The notes: generated by a model from the sequence alone, not told the origin. DNA of 64,000 nt from Adineta ricciae (GCA_905250025.1 CAJNOJ010000012.1:372001-436000), one strand, 5' to 3'; shown: positions 10,363 through 23,429, counted from the first letter of the stretch. Made by a program: numbers and translations.

Positions 10363-11319
10363 TCCCTGGCCATCACTGTAGACACAAGTCGGAAGTGAAT
10401 TGTCAGTGAAAGATAGAATAGGAAGATTGCGTTTCTTCTGAACATGAGCGGAAAATGACAAGCATACGACATGTTACAATGACCTGTTGATTCTAAATGC
10501 TTTATGTGTTCATCGGACTAATAAGAAAGATGAAAGTAATAATAATTGAAAAAGGAGAAAAAGAACAGTAGTCATATTAACTTGCAATGTTACAACAAGA
10601 TCGACAAATGAGAGAACGATCAAAGTCTATTCTATAGTTCACTGCTATCATCAATAAATATCTAAATGCATCAATAAGGTAGTTGATTACTTAATCGAAC
10701 TCTCTGATCTCATGTATATATATATGTATATATGTAGTATACATCAGAGACAAAGCACAGATGGAAGAGATGAGGGACAACATGCAATCATTCGTCAGTC
10801 GATGATGGAAAAAGGCACGAACAATGACAATTGATTCTTGACAAGCGTTAATGTTTGTTGATATATATAATTTGTCTACTTTGACTTTTTAAATGAATAC
10901 GTCTTAAGAGATATACCCGAACAAATAAGTTGTGTCATTTCAATGACTCAGTACAATTGATATAAACAAAAAAAAGAAGTGACTACCGAAGGGAAATGGA
11001 AACAAGGTGATAGACATTCTTTCGGTCAAATGATCCTAGATGTTTTGTTGAGGGAAAATATTGGTTATCTATTAGTATAACAATGAAAACATATGTTCTA
11101 CTAAAGTCTATCGTTTTATGCTTTGTACCATCTGGCTGATTAGAATGGGAGTATTACTGATTGAATTAAACAATAGTCGACAGATAATTAATTTATTGTT
11201 ACAAGATACTGATTGTGCTCCTTGTAATACGAAATTACGGGATTTTATTCTAAAATTGAATACAACGCTCGGGCATACACACACGGTCTGAAATAGTATG
11301 ATTAATTGAATATTATTAA

Positions 11320-12425
11320 TTAAAATTTTGTAGAAGTTTGAGCAATTGGCCCACAAGAATCGTCGTCGAAATCTTGAGATTTATAAGCAAAGATTAGCAA
11401 GGGTAACACTATACCTGCAACTAATGCGCCAACAATAGCCATGTCTAGTGTCATTCCCAGTGCAGCAGCTTGATAGGCTGATTGCGTGCTATTACTTCGA
11501 GGATTTCCACCACTAAGACATGAATCTGTCAGATGACTCAAATAACCTGATCGATCGCCGATCGAAGCAACAATAATGCTTGTGATTTCTGCGATAATAC
11601 CTGGCATTCTATGTAAATTGTTCACACCACACGTATCATGAACGTGTATGCATTTCAAGGCAGCTATGATGCCAGCTAGCGTGTCGATAACCATCGTATC
11701 ATGAAGAATAATATTGGATGTTTATACAGTTCAGACGACCGACCATTCCACTGGCTAACGTTGGATTTTGAACATGAATCATATAAATTTTGCCTTTTTC
11801 ACACAAGTGTCGACATGTAGGTATTTGTTACTGCATGCAGACGATCAACATCGCTAGCCGTTCCTGTATTGAGCGACGACGACCAGAAGCAGAAAAGAAA
11901 ACCAGTACCAATCGTGGAAAACACATCGGATGAATAACGCGATCTTTCCTCCGCCGATTCAAAAGTATTCGAACGGAATAGGACCAATGCAACTGTTAGA
12001 CCAAAATATGTGCTTGCGAAGAACAAATTTACCTTCAAGAAAGTCGATTCTGTTCGTAGTCCTACCAAACGTACGAACATATACTCATTCACTGGCATCA
12101 ATAGCACAGAAGAAATGTGATCTAGCTCATTAATAGACCACTTGCATTAGAACTTTAGTTATTGCCATTAAGTTTAGTTGAAGTGCATTGAGTTTTCCTG
12201 GAACAGCATCCATGGAAATCAATATACTTGCTGAGACGAAGTCAGCCGTCGATAAACTTTGAACATCATCACGCGGATGTCTGTAAACGCTGGATAGCAG
12301 AATTTCACGAGACCTCATGATGGATCTTCGAAGTTGGCGACGTTCGAAACGGGATAATATTGATATTTACTATGGAAAGCAAGAAGCAGAATGACTGGGA
12401 ATAGATATGAGCGATATCTCGTCAT
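11320..12425 (-). pseudogene. Decayed Rh-family ammonium channel gene
   Basis: Pieces of an Rh glycoprotein (SLC42) occur in the correct order on the minus strand, but in different frames and with membrane segments missing. A possible start MTRYRSYLFPVILLLAF (12425) is followed by YPAFTDIRVMMF (about 12270). Next come ADFVSASILISMDAVPGK, then VNEYMFVRL and STYFGLTVALVLF with TIGTGFLFCFW, then GKIYMIHVQNPTLASGM. The end is HDTCGVNNLHRMPGI and AALGMTLDMAIVGALV. Between the second and third pieces about 60-70 expected residues (TM3-TM4) are gone, and between the last two an FGALIVGF-type helix is gone. At least three frame changes are needed, and short introns do not restore them. This reads as a pseudogene rather than a spliced gene, though assembly loss cannot be excluded. 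A functional Rh protein needs all 12 helices. Confidence 0.75.
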
Positions 12426-12773
12426 TGTCAATCCTGTGACCGAATCGCTCGACTTAGTTTGTTTGTATAAGACATTGTTAACACTTAAATAACAAAATCC
12501 AGAAGAAAAACATGCAGATTTCTAGGTTTTCACTTGTGGGTTGAACTGTTTCAACCGTATTTTTTCTTGTTAATATGAATTTCGCACTCTCGATCGAGCA
12601 AAATACATAAGGTCAATTTTTCAGCCCGAAGAGCCCATATGTTTTAGTCGATTATTTGAAATGAAAATATTCAAATGTATATATTACTTATAAAATCACA
12701 ATGATTTCATTTGTATTTTTTTTATTTCTTTTAACAAACAATCGGAAAACAACAGTTAACGAACAAAAACAAT
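12426..12773. other. Spacer, no gene seen
   Basis: AT-rich DNA between the Rh relic and the 3' end of FTSJ3. Nothing is recognisable. Confidence 0.6.
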
Positions 12774-15700
12774 TTACGTTCGTTTTTTATTCTTGCCGGA
12801 TCTCTGTTGGTTCTTTCCTTTACCAGCTGAGTTATTCTTTTTGGTAAATTTTGATCGTTTTTTAGCAGCACGTTTATCTTTCTTCAAACGTTTGTCAACA
12901 ACTTTGTACGGACCTTTGGCACCTGCTGGTCGGCTGGCACCTCGTTGAGATTTTTTCGCCACAACATATTTCACATTGGCTTTCTTCTGGCCAATGACAC
13001 CATATTTTCGATAGAGACTAAAAACAACGGAATTGAAGTGCTTCTACAGTCGGGAAGACTTACTCTTTTATCTGTTTATTTCGTTCTTTGTTGTCTAAAT
13101 CGGGATTATCCAGCAATGGTTCAGCCTTCTTTTTGACTTTTTCTAATTTACGTAATTCCTAAGAACAAGCACTCGAATGAGATGATGAAAATTCAAATGA
13201 CAACTAAACATACACGTCGTTTCTTTCGAGCTTTAGCTTCAGAGACTTTCTTCGACGGTCGTTCATCGATTTCTCTCATTTTCGCTTTGTATCTTTGAAC
13301 AACTTCTTTGGTCAGCGGTAAACTTGCTCGACAGTGTTGTTTCTCTTCCTCAACAAACCATTTCGGTAGACCTTCCGCGTCGCCATAACCCATAAAACTA
13401 AAATCAATAAACGTCATGCATTCATTCATTCGTTCCAAGAAGACGCTTTTACCGATTGTACGAATGATCAATCAATTGTTCACGATTCTTTTTCGATTGA
13501 GCCATAACATGACCAATGGCTAAGCCTTCAGCATCGAGATGAACGCGTTTCATTGCTATATGAATGAAATAATGTAGGTGGAAAATTGATCAAAGACAAA
13601 CATACGTTGACCGATCGGTACTTCTTCAAATCCGTCTTTGTCCAGTGGACGTTTGGCCTTCTTCGGCTTACTCTCCTCTTCTGAATCACTGGAGTCATCG
13701 GCTAAAAGCAATGTTGGCTCAGATTCAACTAATTCACGAGATAAACAACTTTACCTTTACCATTCTTCAGAATACTTTTGGAAGCTTTAGCTAAATAGAA
13801 GAACAAGATCAGTTAAAGAACTCTATGGTTCTTTCATTCTTACCAAGAACTGGGACACCTTCTGATTTTAATGCATTCAATTTTCTTTCCAATTCGAACT
13901 CTTCATCATCATCGTCAGCATTCAATGTTTGCTTGAATATGTCCTGTTCGAACCAGACATCAGCGACTGTTTTCGCTTTTGCTGATTTCGTTGGTGCATC
14001 AAGAATGTCCATATCTAATGGATTTTCTTCATCATCTTCCCATTCATCGTTTTTATTTTCATCATTTTCCGATTCATCATCGTCGACGTCACTAAAAATT
14101 CAAGCCAGTTTCGTCTCGCATGCAGTTCTTTGCACATACCTATCGAGTTTCGGCTGACGTCGTTCTGAATCGTATGGAATTCGTTCATCGTCTTCATCAT
14201 CATCATCATTTTCATCGTCGAGGTATTGTTTGTAAATATCGATCGACGCTAAATCTCCATTATTTTTCTCTCTATCATACGCCACTCGAGGTATCCGATT
14301 CTTTCCTTGACCGAGGTAAACATCGTCATCACTGTTGACTTCTTGGTCAGCCCCGAAATTCATATCTGGAATAGCTGATGAAATTTCCAATAGTTGCTAA
14401 AAACAACAATGATAATTATTGATAGGATTGAAGTAATGATCAAACCTTTTTGGTTCTGATTTTTTCAAGATCGAATAAGCCTTGATCATTCTTGCCACCT
14501 TCAGCTGTTTCATGATCATGGACATCACCAGGTAAGACCATTTTCAAAGCAAGACGATCACGTAGTTTACGCTTTTCTTTCATCACATGTTTACGCTTTC
14601 TACAGAAGAAAACAAATAGTTTTGAATAAATTTCCTATGAGTACAAACCTTTTCGCTTCTTTTCGCTGCTGTTCGTTAAGTTTTAATAATTGCTCTTCAA
14701 TATCGGCATCTTCTTCGTCTTTTTCACCGTCCTCAGTCTCTTCTTCGACTTTTTTCTCTTCACTTGTTGCTTCAGTTCGAAGTGGAGCTTTCTTGTAAAA
14801 CGATGCAAACATATGTCGACGCCAAGCAAGAATCGATCTAGATAAAACATTCGGTCACAATATAATGCTGTCCAAATCTTTTTGTACTAACGTGATTTCA
14901 CGTCGACCGAGAACTTTAATATCTTTGATACATTCTTTGACTTCGTCTGTTGTTTTGGGATGTTGAAGTAGACGATCGTCGTCAATCACAATCTGCAAAA
15001 CGAAAAATCAGTCCAGTAGAACTTTCATTCGACTTACTTCATTCGCTGTTGCAAGAAGATCCAAAAAATTCTCGCTTTCGATGAATTTAGTTGCGTCTAG
15101 TTTGTGATACAAGGTGTAATCTCCTTCCGGATAACCTTCTCGACTTCTGTAAAGAAGAAAAAAGAGCGGCAATGAATGAAACAGAACTTTCTTCGAACAA
15201 ACCGGATGAATTTTTCAGGATGTTTCAAGCGTAGTTTTGCTTTGTTTTGTGCTTCGGTGATATCACTATCAACTTCTGTGAAGACATGTTTATAATCGAG
15301 AAACTTTGGATCGATTTTATCCGGTGCATGATATCCTTGACAAACGACGAAGATTTCAGCAGATTCGTTACGCGAAGCCTGAACAGCCACAAATCATTTC
15401 ATTGAGAAAGAGACAAAGTGGAAAATCTACTTGAGGCTTAGTTGAATCTACACGTTTGAACATTTGTTGGAAAACCCATAGTAATGAATAGTAATCTTTC
15501 GAACGAAACATTTTCGTCACGAATGTACCACCTTTACGTAGAAATTCTGTTGCTAACTTCAACGCGTTCAAAGTCAATACATCTGAAAAGATCCGGTTTC
15601 TTACGAGAATCTGCGATCTCAAATGAAGTTAATTACTTTGTTGATATGCGTCATGAACCCAACTTTTTCCGACGTTTGGAGCACCGTCATGAAGAATAAC

Positions 15701-16207
15701 GTCGGCTTTAAAGGTAGCTAGATCTTTTTTCAAAAGCTAAATATAACTATTGCGTGTGAAGAGGAGGATTTCAAAGATCAGTTCATACTTGTCGACATTT
15801 TTCTGATGTGATATCTTCTTGATATGTAATGGTATGTGGAATTGGTTTAATTGGTGCTAAATCAACACCTAAAAAATAGAAGAATGTAAGAAAAGAAAGC
15901 CTAGATGAAAAAAAAAAGAAAGTTTACCAATGATTAAACTTGATATTGGCATATGTTTTTCAGCTACTTGTAACCAACCACCGGGTGCTGCACATAGATC
16001 GATAAGAACACGAGCATTTTCAAGAAAACGATGTTCACGATTTAACTGTAATAACTTGAATGCAGCACGAGATCGAAAGCCTATTGGAATATTGTTAGAA
16101 AAAAAAGAGTTCTTCGCGAAATATCAATAAAAAAATATACCCGATTCTTTAGCTAAATGGTAGAATTTATCGCGACGAAGTTTTCCAACTTTTGCTTTTT
16201 TGCCCAT
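12774..16207 (-). CDS. ftsj3: Pre-rRNA 2'-O-ribose methyltransferase FTSJ3 / Spb1
   Basis: Nucleolar methyltransferase needed for 60S ribosome maturation. It starts [20 protein letters not shown] at 16207 and is split by about 14 short introns. The N-terminal FtsJ domain is complete: RAAFKLLQL carries the first catalytic lysine, [15 protein letters not shown] binds [20 protein letters not shown] carries the aspartate, [12 protein letters not shown] the second lysine and [11 protein letters not shown] the glutamate, so the K-D-K-E tetrad is intact. A long acidic middle region ([12 protein letters not shown], several Glu/Asp runs) is followed by the Spb1 C-terminal domain with [22 protein letters not shown] and [15 protein letters not shown], and a Lys/Arg-rich tail ending NKKRT. 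Domain order and size fit animal FTSJ3. It lies head to head with EDF1, 432 bp apart. Confidence 0.95.
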
Positions 16208-16639
16208 GTTTATCTGAAAGAAAATCTATGACTGTAGAGTGTTTGCCTTCGACACTAATGAGAAGTATTCGGACGATACGCCGTCTATCTTATTTTACTA
16301 TATCTCTTCATTGATTTACAAACTGCAATAACATTTTGCACTGAAATCAACCATTCAGTAAGAAGATGAGACATTCATGTGTGTACTAACGACATCTATA
16401 CCACTAGATCGCCCGTTCTTAATCTCATTTTCGTCATACTTTTCCTCTAGATTATCAAATTTTGAACAAAATTTTATTATTATTTCATCATGCAATATCC
16501 GCCATAGATTCGTCCAATGTCCTTCGATTATTCACTTCTTCTCAAAACTTTCATGTATTCGTCAGGGTCACTGGCGTGACAATATGTAAATCATTTCTGT
16601 CGTTCTAGATAATACTATTGTGGTTCAATTCATATACAA
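16208..16639. promoter_or_regulatory. Divergent intergenic region between FTSJ3 and EDF1
   Basis: This 432-bp stretch separates two oppositely transcribed housekeeping start codons and must hold both promoters. No core motif can be assigned with confidence. Confidence 0.45.
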
Positions 16640-17110
16640 ATGAGTAAGCACAGTGCCAACTTTGGCGGTACCATTGGTTGGGATGAACAAACCGTTATCG
16701 GCAAACGTGCACCGCGAGCTGGGGAATTAAAAACGGAATCAGCTATTGCTGCCGCTCAACGTGCTGGTGTTGCCATCGATACGTCCAAAAAATACGCGGC
16801 TGGACATAACAAGCAACATGAAGCAGCGAAAAATACCGCTGCTCTCGATCGTGAAACCGAAGAACTGCATCATAATCGAGTCAATACAGATGTGGCACGA
16901 GCTATTCAACAAGGCCGCATAGCTAAAGAATGGACACAAGCTGATCTAGCTCGCAATATTAACGAAAAGCAGCAAGTCGTCAATGAATACGAACAAGCGA
17001 AGGCAATTCCCAATCAGCAAGTTTTAAGCAAATTGGAACGTGCTTTGGGTATCAAATTACGCGGTAAAGATGTTGGACAACCGTTAACCACCGGACCAAA
17101 AAAGAAATAA
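16640..17110 (+). CDS. edf1: Multiprotein bridging factor 1 (EDF1/MBF1)
   Basis: Conserved transcriptional coactivator that links TBP to bZIP and nuclear-receptor activators and also senses collided ribosomes. The gene has one exon and encodes 156 residues, close to the animal length of about 148. The N-terminal MBF1 domain shows WDEQTVIGKR and the conserved segment up to DTSKKYAAG. The C-terminal Cro/C1-type helix-turn-helix shows AIQQGRIAKEWTQADLARNI and VVNEYEQAKAIPNQQVLSKL, then GIKLRGKDVG. The tail is lysine-rich. Lack of introns is unusual for this window but not for the family. Confidence 0.97.
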   Translation: MSKHSANFGGTIGWDEQTVIGKRAPRAGELKTESAIAAAQRAGVAIDTSKKYAAGHNKQHEAAKNTAALDRETEELHHNRVNTDVARAIQQGRIAKEWTQADLARNINEKQQVVNEYEQAKAIPNQQVLSKLERALGIKLRGKDVGQPLTTGPKKK

Positions 17111-17502
17111 ATGATTATTTTGTGCTCATGAAACAACAAAAAGACTCTCTTTCTTTCCCTTTTATGGTTACTCTTGTATATTTTTATCCATAATCTGTTG
17201 CGAAGTTCTACTTTCATTTTCTTTTTTGGTCTATAAGATGGTTAAAAGAACCGCAAAAACAGACGAAGTAGAAGAGATCGATCGAGGAGCTTTTTTTTGA
17301 TTAAGTAGACGAAATGATGACTTAGCTTGAAAACATTCTGACTTTTTTTTGTAGATGACTCAAACTTGAATAAATTCATTTCATTTTACTTCAACAACAC
17401 AGAAACGTTCAATCTAAGGCATGTTCTCTCTTTCTATTTAGATTACGAAGGCAATATTGTTTGGGTTTATTTTAGTCTTTCTTTATTTTTTACAAGACAA
17501 CG
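17111..17502. other. Spacer between EDF1 and CNEP1R1
   Basis: No gene is seen. It is T-rich and probably holds the EDF1 3' UTR and the CNEP1R1 promoter. Confidence 0.5.
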
Positions 17503-17931
17503 ATGGATCAAGCAGACGATTTGAAGGCATTTGAACGTCGTATGATCGAAATCGTTTCATCACTTCAACCATCGATATGGCGTTGGCGTGTGATCCTATT
17601 CATTCTTGTTGTTGTCACACTTCTCACATTTTATGCGTTGATTACAGATGATTCATTCAGCGCGTCATCTTCAGTCAACCAGTCTAGTGATAATTCTTTC
17701 CTGTCTACAATCTACTCACATCTGTTTTGTAAAAAAATCTATTTTTCAATATCAATTTCCTTCCTCATCTTCGCTTTTCTATTCGGTATTCATCGTAAAA
17801 TGTTTTCATCTTCGATTATAATTGCACGATTTCGGTATATTCTCGCTGATTACAACATGTCATGTGATTCCGATGGACGACTTATTATCAAACCACGACC
17901 GACGCCACCCTATCTAACTGCTTCATCTTGA
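17503..17931 (+). CDS. cnep1r1: Nuclear envelope phosphatase regulatory subunit 1 (CNEP1R1/TMEM188)
   Basis: Regulatory subunit of the CTDNEP1 phosphatase at the nuclear envelope and ER, which dephosphorylates lipin and so limits ER membrane synthesis. A single exon encodes 142 residues. Family motifs are QADDLKAFERRMIEIVSSLQ at the N terminus, two membrane segments (RVILFILVVVTLLTFYALI and ISISFLIFAFLFGIH), and the C-terminal block SSIIIARFRYILADYNMSCD followed by GRLIIKPRP. The protein is about 17 residues longer than the human one, mainly in a Ser/Asn-rich loop between the membrane segments. Confidence 0.93.
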   Translation: MDQADDLKAFERRMIEIVSSLQPSIWRWRVILFILVVVTLLTFYALITDDSFSASSSVNQSSDNSFLSTIYSHLFCKKIYFSISISFLIFAFLFGIHRKMFSSSIIIARFRYILADYNMSCDSDGRLIIKPRPTPPYLTASS

Positions 17932-18066
17932 TATGATTTTTTCTTCTTCTGTTCCATTTGTTGTTGTTGTATTATAAAACTTTCAAAAAAAAACGTCAAT
18001 CGATTCTTTTTCGTCAAATCTAACAGAAGAATTCTTTCGATTGATATGATTGTTTCTTTTTTTAGT

Positions 18067-20546
18067 ATGACTACGGAATTAAATGCACCTGCGAATGCAT
18101 CTCCATCTGCATCGCAACATCAAACTGCACATGTGCAACGAAGATTGCAGAAAATTCTCGATTTAAAACTCGAATCAGATAAAGATTTGATCGAATCGTT
18201 GAAATACTTATCAAGTTTTTTCACGGAGAACAGCGTTCGAACACGACGGTCGTTGCGCAGTACAATCGAAAAGCGAAGTTTAACACTAAACGATCAATTT
18301 GAAGAGTGTTTTCGAGTAGTTAAACAACAACTCGATCAAATTAATGGAACAGTTACATCGATGTCCACTTGTTGTCAAGATATGACACAACGGCTGAAAG
18401 TACGACGTCAATTTAATGGCGACATAGTTTTTCATTGTTTGACTTTAGGATGTGAAAGCACAAACACAAGAATTAATCAATAAAACAACGCAAATTCAAA
18501 ATGAGAAGTACGACATCTTAGTCTTGTTTGATGTATTTCCAAGAAACTCTTCTGTTGTATTTAGTCAAGAGTTGAATGTTAAATCTTGTATCACAGAAGG
18601 ATTTATCGATCGATTTCAATTGAAACCGGACGAATTGAATGCCTTACGAACAACACGAGATGGATTTTTACATCCAGTAAAAAAGCCGTTTGTCTCGAGT
18701 TTCAAAGAACGTTCGCTTTCTTCTCTCCTAGCAATTCTTCAATGTACTCAAACGAGTCAAATCGATACATCAAGACTGTAAACTATTGCTACGAACAAAT
18801 CAACAAACAATTGGACTAGAAATCATGGAACAAATGGCACTTCATCAAGAATCTGCCTACGAAAGACTGTATCGATGGTTGCAAAGTAAACAAAAAAGCG
18901 TTAAATATTCTTCTCTTTTACTTTTCATTCCTCGAAAGATGAGTGTCGACAGCTAACAGCTGAATCACCAGAAATATCGACATTACTTAGTGAAGCACTT
19001 GAAGGATTAAAAGAACGACAAGTTTTGTTCAAGTAAATCAAGAACAAAGAATTTGTTTCGATATAAGTTGATTTCTGTAGGTATGTTCTGGACGAGTATG
19101 GTACAGCTCGTCGTAGTGCGATTGTTCGCGGTTTCATCGACGCATTAACCCGCGGTGGTCCAGGCGGTATGCCACGACCGATTGAGCTATCCTCACATGA
19201 TCCATTACGATACGTTGGCGATATGCTTGCATGGACACATCAGGCGGCTGCATCAGAAAAAGAATACGCAGAAATTTTGTTAAGAAAATTTAAAGACTGG
19301 AGCGATTTACAGAAAACAATTCAAACGTTATTAGGTTTTCTTACTGAAGGTTTATGTCGGTAAGCTGAATTCATTTATTTTCGATGATTTGAAAGCAGAC
19401 CGATTTGATCTTTGCAGTCCATTACGTGTTCGTCTTGAACAAGTTTTAGTTTCTCAACATGAACCGGTCACATTGTATAAATTAACAAACTTGCTTAAAT
19501 TCTACGAAACAACCATCAAACAATTGTTACCGACAGATTGTCAGTTAGCTCTTGTCCTTGATGAAATTACTAATTTATCATCGAAAATGTTCTTAAATGC
19601 GTATGTGAAGTTCTTCTATCTTCCAATAACTCATTCTTGTTGTCTCCTAGTTTGAATGCAGCAGCAACACGTTTAATCGAAAAGGTTGATATTCCTACAA
19701 ACGATTTGAATTTATCCGATGAATTACGCCGTACATTAGCATTACTACGTGATATTCTTGAAACCCATTCAACGTCCATGATACCATTCGAATCAAAACG
19801 TACCGATTTCCAACAGATTGTCTACTCAATTATTGATCCACTACTACAAATGTGTTCGTTATCAGCCGCGAAGCTAGGCGTAGTTGAAATGGCTGTCTAT
19901 CTCGTTAACTGTTATAGTGCAATACGAGCAACACTAGCTGTCTTTGCGTTCACAGACGAAAAGATTGAGATGCTCGAAGGACATGTACGTAAAAGTCATA
20001 CTGTTGCTCGAATGAATTCTGTAATGTTTAGATCGAAGCCAATACTGATACGTTAATCGGCGAGCAAGCAACCTACATTCTTCTTCGAACAGATCTACTC
20101 GATGCTTATCGTATCGTTGAAAAACAGCAACAAGACTCGAATCCTACCGATGGGTCTTTAGCGCTTAAGCCAGGTATGGATACGATTACATTGAAAGCAG
20201 CAATGGTAAGTTGAGAGACATTTGTCATAAATGAAATTAATTGAATACAAAAAACTTAGGTGAAATTCGATTCCTATCTGGCATCACCAGATCTTTACAT
20301 AATGCCACAATTGAAATATCTAACAAGTGCTGTTGTTCGGTAAGAACTATTCTTCTCTGCAATTCGACTTGTTTCCTATTCTAATAATGTCATTTCAGAG
20401 AGAAGATAAAGAAACGTTCTGTTGAATTGATCTGCGCAGCTTATACTAGTCTTTATTCGGCCATTATGGATCCAAAGAATACATATGCAAATCCATATTC
20501 AATAATGCCACATACACCTGAACAAATAGTTAAATTACTTTCTTAA
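18067..20546 (+). CDS. cog6: Conserved oligomeric Golgi complex subunit 6 (COG6)
   Basis: Subunit of lobe B of the COG tether, which captures retrograde vesicles at the Golgi. The start at 18067 ([12 protein letters not shown]) follows an acceptor-like TTTTTTTAG, which suggests a 5' UTR intron. The N-terminal coiled region includes [20 protein letters not shown]. Several short introns follow. After the one at 18678-18729 the exon reads [20 protein letters not shown]. The conserved core has [40 protein letters not shown] and [12 protein letters not shown]. The C-terminal part runs to [11 protein letters not shown] before TAA at 20544-20546. Motif order and length match animal COG6 and no break is seen. 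Confidence 0.94.
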
Positions 20547-20813
20547 TCCTTATTTATTTAATCAGTGTCGTTGATAAGTGAAAGAAAGAGAAATTCTTGT
20601 TTTGAAGAGATTTACTCTTAGATCTGCATGCGAAATTTTTCGGGATATTTTTTATCGGGTGATAAGTACAAATAAAATTATCAAATAATACGACAACTTC
20701 GATGTATGCAGATCTTTTATTGATATAAAAGACATGTGCTTTGTTCATATACATAGAAACTACCATACAATAAAAGCTGACTAAAATATTGAACTAAACA
20801 AGGAGAAAAATAT

Positions 20814-23011
20814 TCATCTAGATAAGACTTTCTCTTGATTTTCAACTCGCAGTTTGAGTAAATGTAATTCATCTTCTAGTAAACGAATTCGATTATCTTT
20901 GAGAAATATGATTTCGCGCAAGGATTGAATTTCTTCTTGTTGTTTGAGGTACTCATGACGATACTGAAATAAGAGAAAGAATTTAGTTGAAGAAGGTCAC
21001 ATGAGATGCTCTCTACTCACATCGATGCCGTAGATTTCAGAAGGAATGGACGAATAAGTATCATTGGTATCCACATTCCATACTTTTTTCTTGATCTCGA
21101 AATTATGCTTAATAAATGGCTGAACAAAATCCGGTTGATTTTGAAATTTCTCTCTAAGAAAGGGAAAACTTATAGACAAAGCAATGAACAAACAAATATT
21201 TACGTACTTAAGAAAGTTAAATTCGATATTCGATGCAGGTAAATGTATTGACTCGACTTTTTTCATAGATTGATGCGAAATGTGCTGCTGAGGATCATCA
21301 TAAGATTTGTCCAGTGTCGCAGGAGAAATCGATGAATCGTTGGTCATGTTCACTTTCGGTATTGGAGCAACTTCTGCAACAGGTAATGGAGTTATTCGTT
21401 GTAAGGTACCGCGGTGCGGAAAAGTAGACGTCGAATCGAGTGTTCGATAGGTAGTAATTTGTGGAACATTCGTTTCCTCGGTACGTTCTTTCATTGAGAC
21501 AAGTATCGGATCACGATCAACACCAGAAATCCACTCATCTGATGTTAAGGCTGGATAAGGACCAGTGGTGTCTGGATAAATATCGTATTGAAATACTTCG
21601 GCTCGTCGCGGGACTACAGAAAAAATAAATTAGATGAGAAACAATTCTCGAATGACTACAATACGAACCAATCATCGATATGGGTTCACAAATAAAGCCT
21701 GTGGATGTTAATTTGTAAAAACGCATAATTTCATTTCGAGTTACATCAACACCTATCTTTGGCATTACACCTTTAAATAAGAAAAGTTACGTTATAGTGG
21801 AAGCGACTGTTTTCGGAGCATCAGTTACCGAGACATCGTTGTGGCGACGTAGATTTGTATTCCGAAAGATAATGTAAATAAGGTTCACACTGATCAGTGT
21901 ATTCATAATATCGAATGTTTCCATCGCCCTGTGAGGAATTGACTATTTACTTCTTCTTGGTGAATATAATTGATCCTTTTACCTTTCCTGCCAGATAAAC
22001 TATTCGTGTATCATGATCGTAGAATGGGACGAGAACACCGGCACTGAAATCAATTGTTTCTACAGTTAATGGTCTTGATAAATCACTCTAGAGAATGATG
22101 TCCTTTGTGAATTCAAATTAAAATTTACAAATCAGTTCCTACTGCATTCCATATGGCAACTTGTCTTTCGAATTGTTTACCGAAACCGGTTGATAACAAT
22201 CGATTTGTATCACCTAAGAAGACGAGTTTCGATGTTTTTGGACCTTGATGACCGATATTGTTCTATTGAAAAGATCAGTACATTCTAATAGAAAAGTGAT
22301 TCTTTTGTTTTCATACAGCAACAATACGACCAGTACGTGCTTCAATAACGCGTATACGTTTGTCTTTACATGTTGTTGCAAATAATGATCCATTGCGGTT
22401 CCATGTCACCGATTGTATGGAATCCGGATGACAACGATAGATTTGAATTGGTTCCGCTCGTTCGACATTCCATAGAATTACTTGATGATCTGAACCAGCA
22501 CTTAGGATCAAATTTTCTGCTGTTGGATGCCACTCCACATAGTCGACGCGTCTTTGGTGTCCGTGTAAATCAACTTTCCATTGATAAGTATCCGTTTTCA
22601 GACCGTCATTTGGTATAGACCATACTTTTACTGTCCCATCATCTGAACACGATGCAATTTCATTATCGTTGAACGGATTAAATTTTAAGTCGACGACAGG
22701 CCCTCGATGACCGGTAATGCGGGGGTGATCAACGTCAACACGGCCAGTCTAGATGAAGCATTTGAATAGGAAAAGAAGTAATTCACTTGAGAGCACAAGA
22801 CAAACTATTCACAAACCTCTGAAAGGAGTAAAACGAGAAAGCTTCCTCCACCTGATGTTTCCGTGACGATTGCTAAGAATTTCGAGTTGACTGCACAAAA
22901 ACATCCATCGTGCGCATTTCGTGTAATACAAATATTTTTGTAACAATCTTGTTCACGATAAGGTGAACCATAGACATGACGAAATTTTGAAATACGAACT
23001 TTAAATGGCAT
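20814..23011 (-). CDS. Coronin (WD-repeat actin-binding protein)
   Basis: Actin-binding coronin that controls Arp2/3 and cofilin activity. It starts at 23011 with the family signature MPFKVRISKFRHVYGSPYRE and FCAVNSKFLAIVTETSGGG. WD repeats follow with DLKFNPFNDNEIASCSDDGT, YVEWHPTAENLILSAGSDHQ and SIQSVTWNRNGSLFATTCKD. The C-terminal extension has IGVDVTRNEIMRFYKL and ICEPISMIG, then QYDIYPDTTGPYPAL, then a Ser/Thr/Pro-rich unique region. The last exon is a short coiled coil (REIIFLKDNRIRLLEDEL) ending in RVENQEKVLSR. It is a conventional type I coronin by layout, so the subtype is left open. Its 3' end faces COG6 267 bp away. Confidence 0.94.
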
Positions 23012-23292
23012 CTAAATGTAAGATGTACAATTCGATTAAATTTGCACCTTCCTTTTTATACGAGATACATTCTCATTATTCGTGTCATATCGCCTGTCTT
23101 CTCTCTTTCTCTCTTTCCCCTTCGCTTTCACTTCCAGTTCGATTCTTTTCATCCACACATATATAAAACTGCATGTCCTCAGTGTATAGACTGTGCATAC
23201 TAATCTAACATGCGGAAGCTTCGAAAGACACTGAATGATTCATTATGAGCGATAGACAGGAAGAGACATGGTAGTTCTTCTTATGTCTATTG

Positions 23293-23323
23293 AGAAGATG
23301 AAGAAGAAGAAGAAGAAGAAGAT
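23293..23323. repeat. (GAA)n microsatellite
   Basis: A run of GAA/GAT triplets within a purine-rich tract of the plus strand. Confidence 0.8.
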
Positions 23324-23415
23324 AAAATGTTCGGTTTCGATCAGATGATGTGTACACATATAAAAACTTACCCTACTATTAATTTAATATTAGAATAGAC
23401 AAGATCGAGTGAATG

Positions 23416-23429
23416 AGAGAGAGAGAGAG
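23416..23429. repeat. (GA)n microsatellite
   Basis: A pure GA run near the start of the gene-free stretch. Confidence 0.7.

Larger units (their letters stand above)
9592..11319. other. Gene-poor stretch with simple repeats
   Basis: No coding exon is recognised. The stretch contains CT-, GT- and TA-rich simple repeats. On the minus strand a donor (CAG|GTAAGTACT, at about 10251) and an acceptor (TTTCTAG at about 9636) could bound a 5' UTR intron of the Ig gene. The rest may be that gene's promoter. Confidence 0.4.

Noticed and set aside
10700-10745. TA-rich stretch resembling a TATA box
   Set aside because: It is an AT microsatellite-like run with no gene start nearby.
14015-14338. Histidine-, methionine- and aspartate-rich open frames near 14.1 kb on both strands
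   Set aside because: They are shadow frames of the acidic region of FTSJ3.
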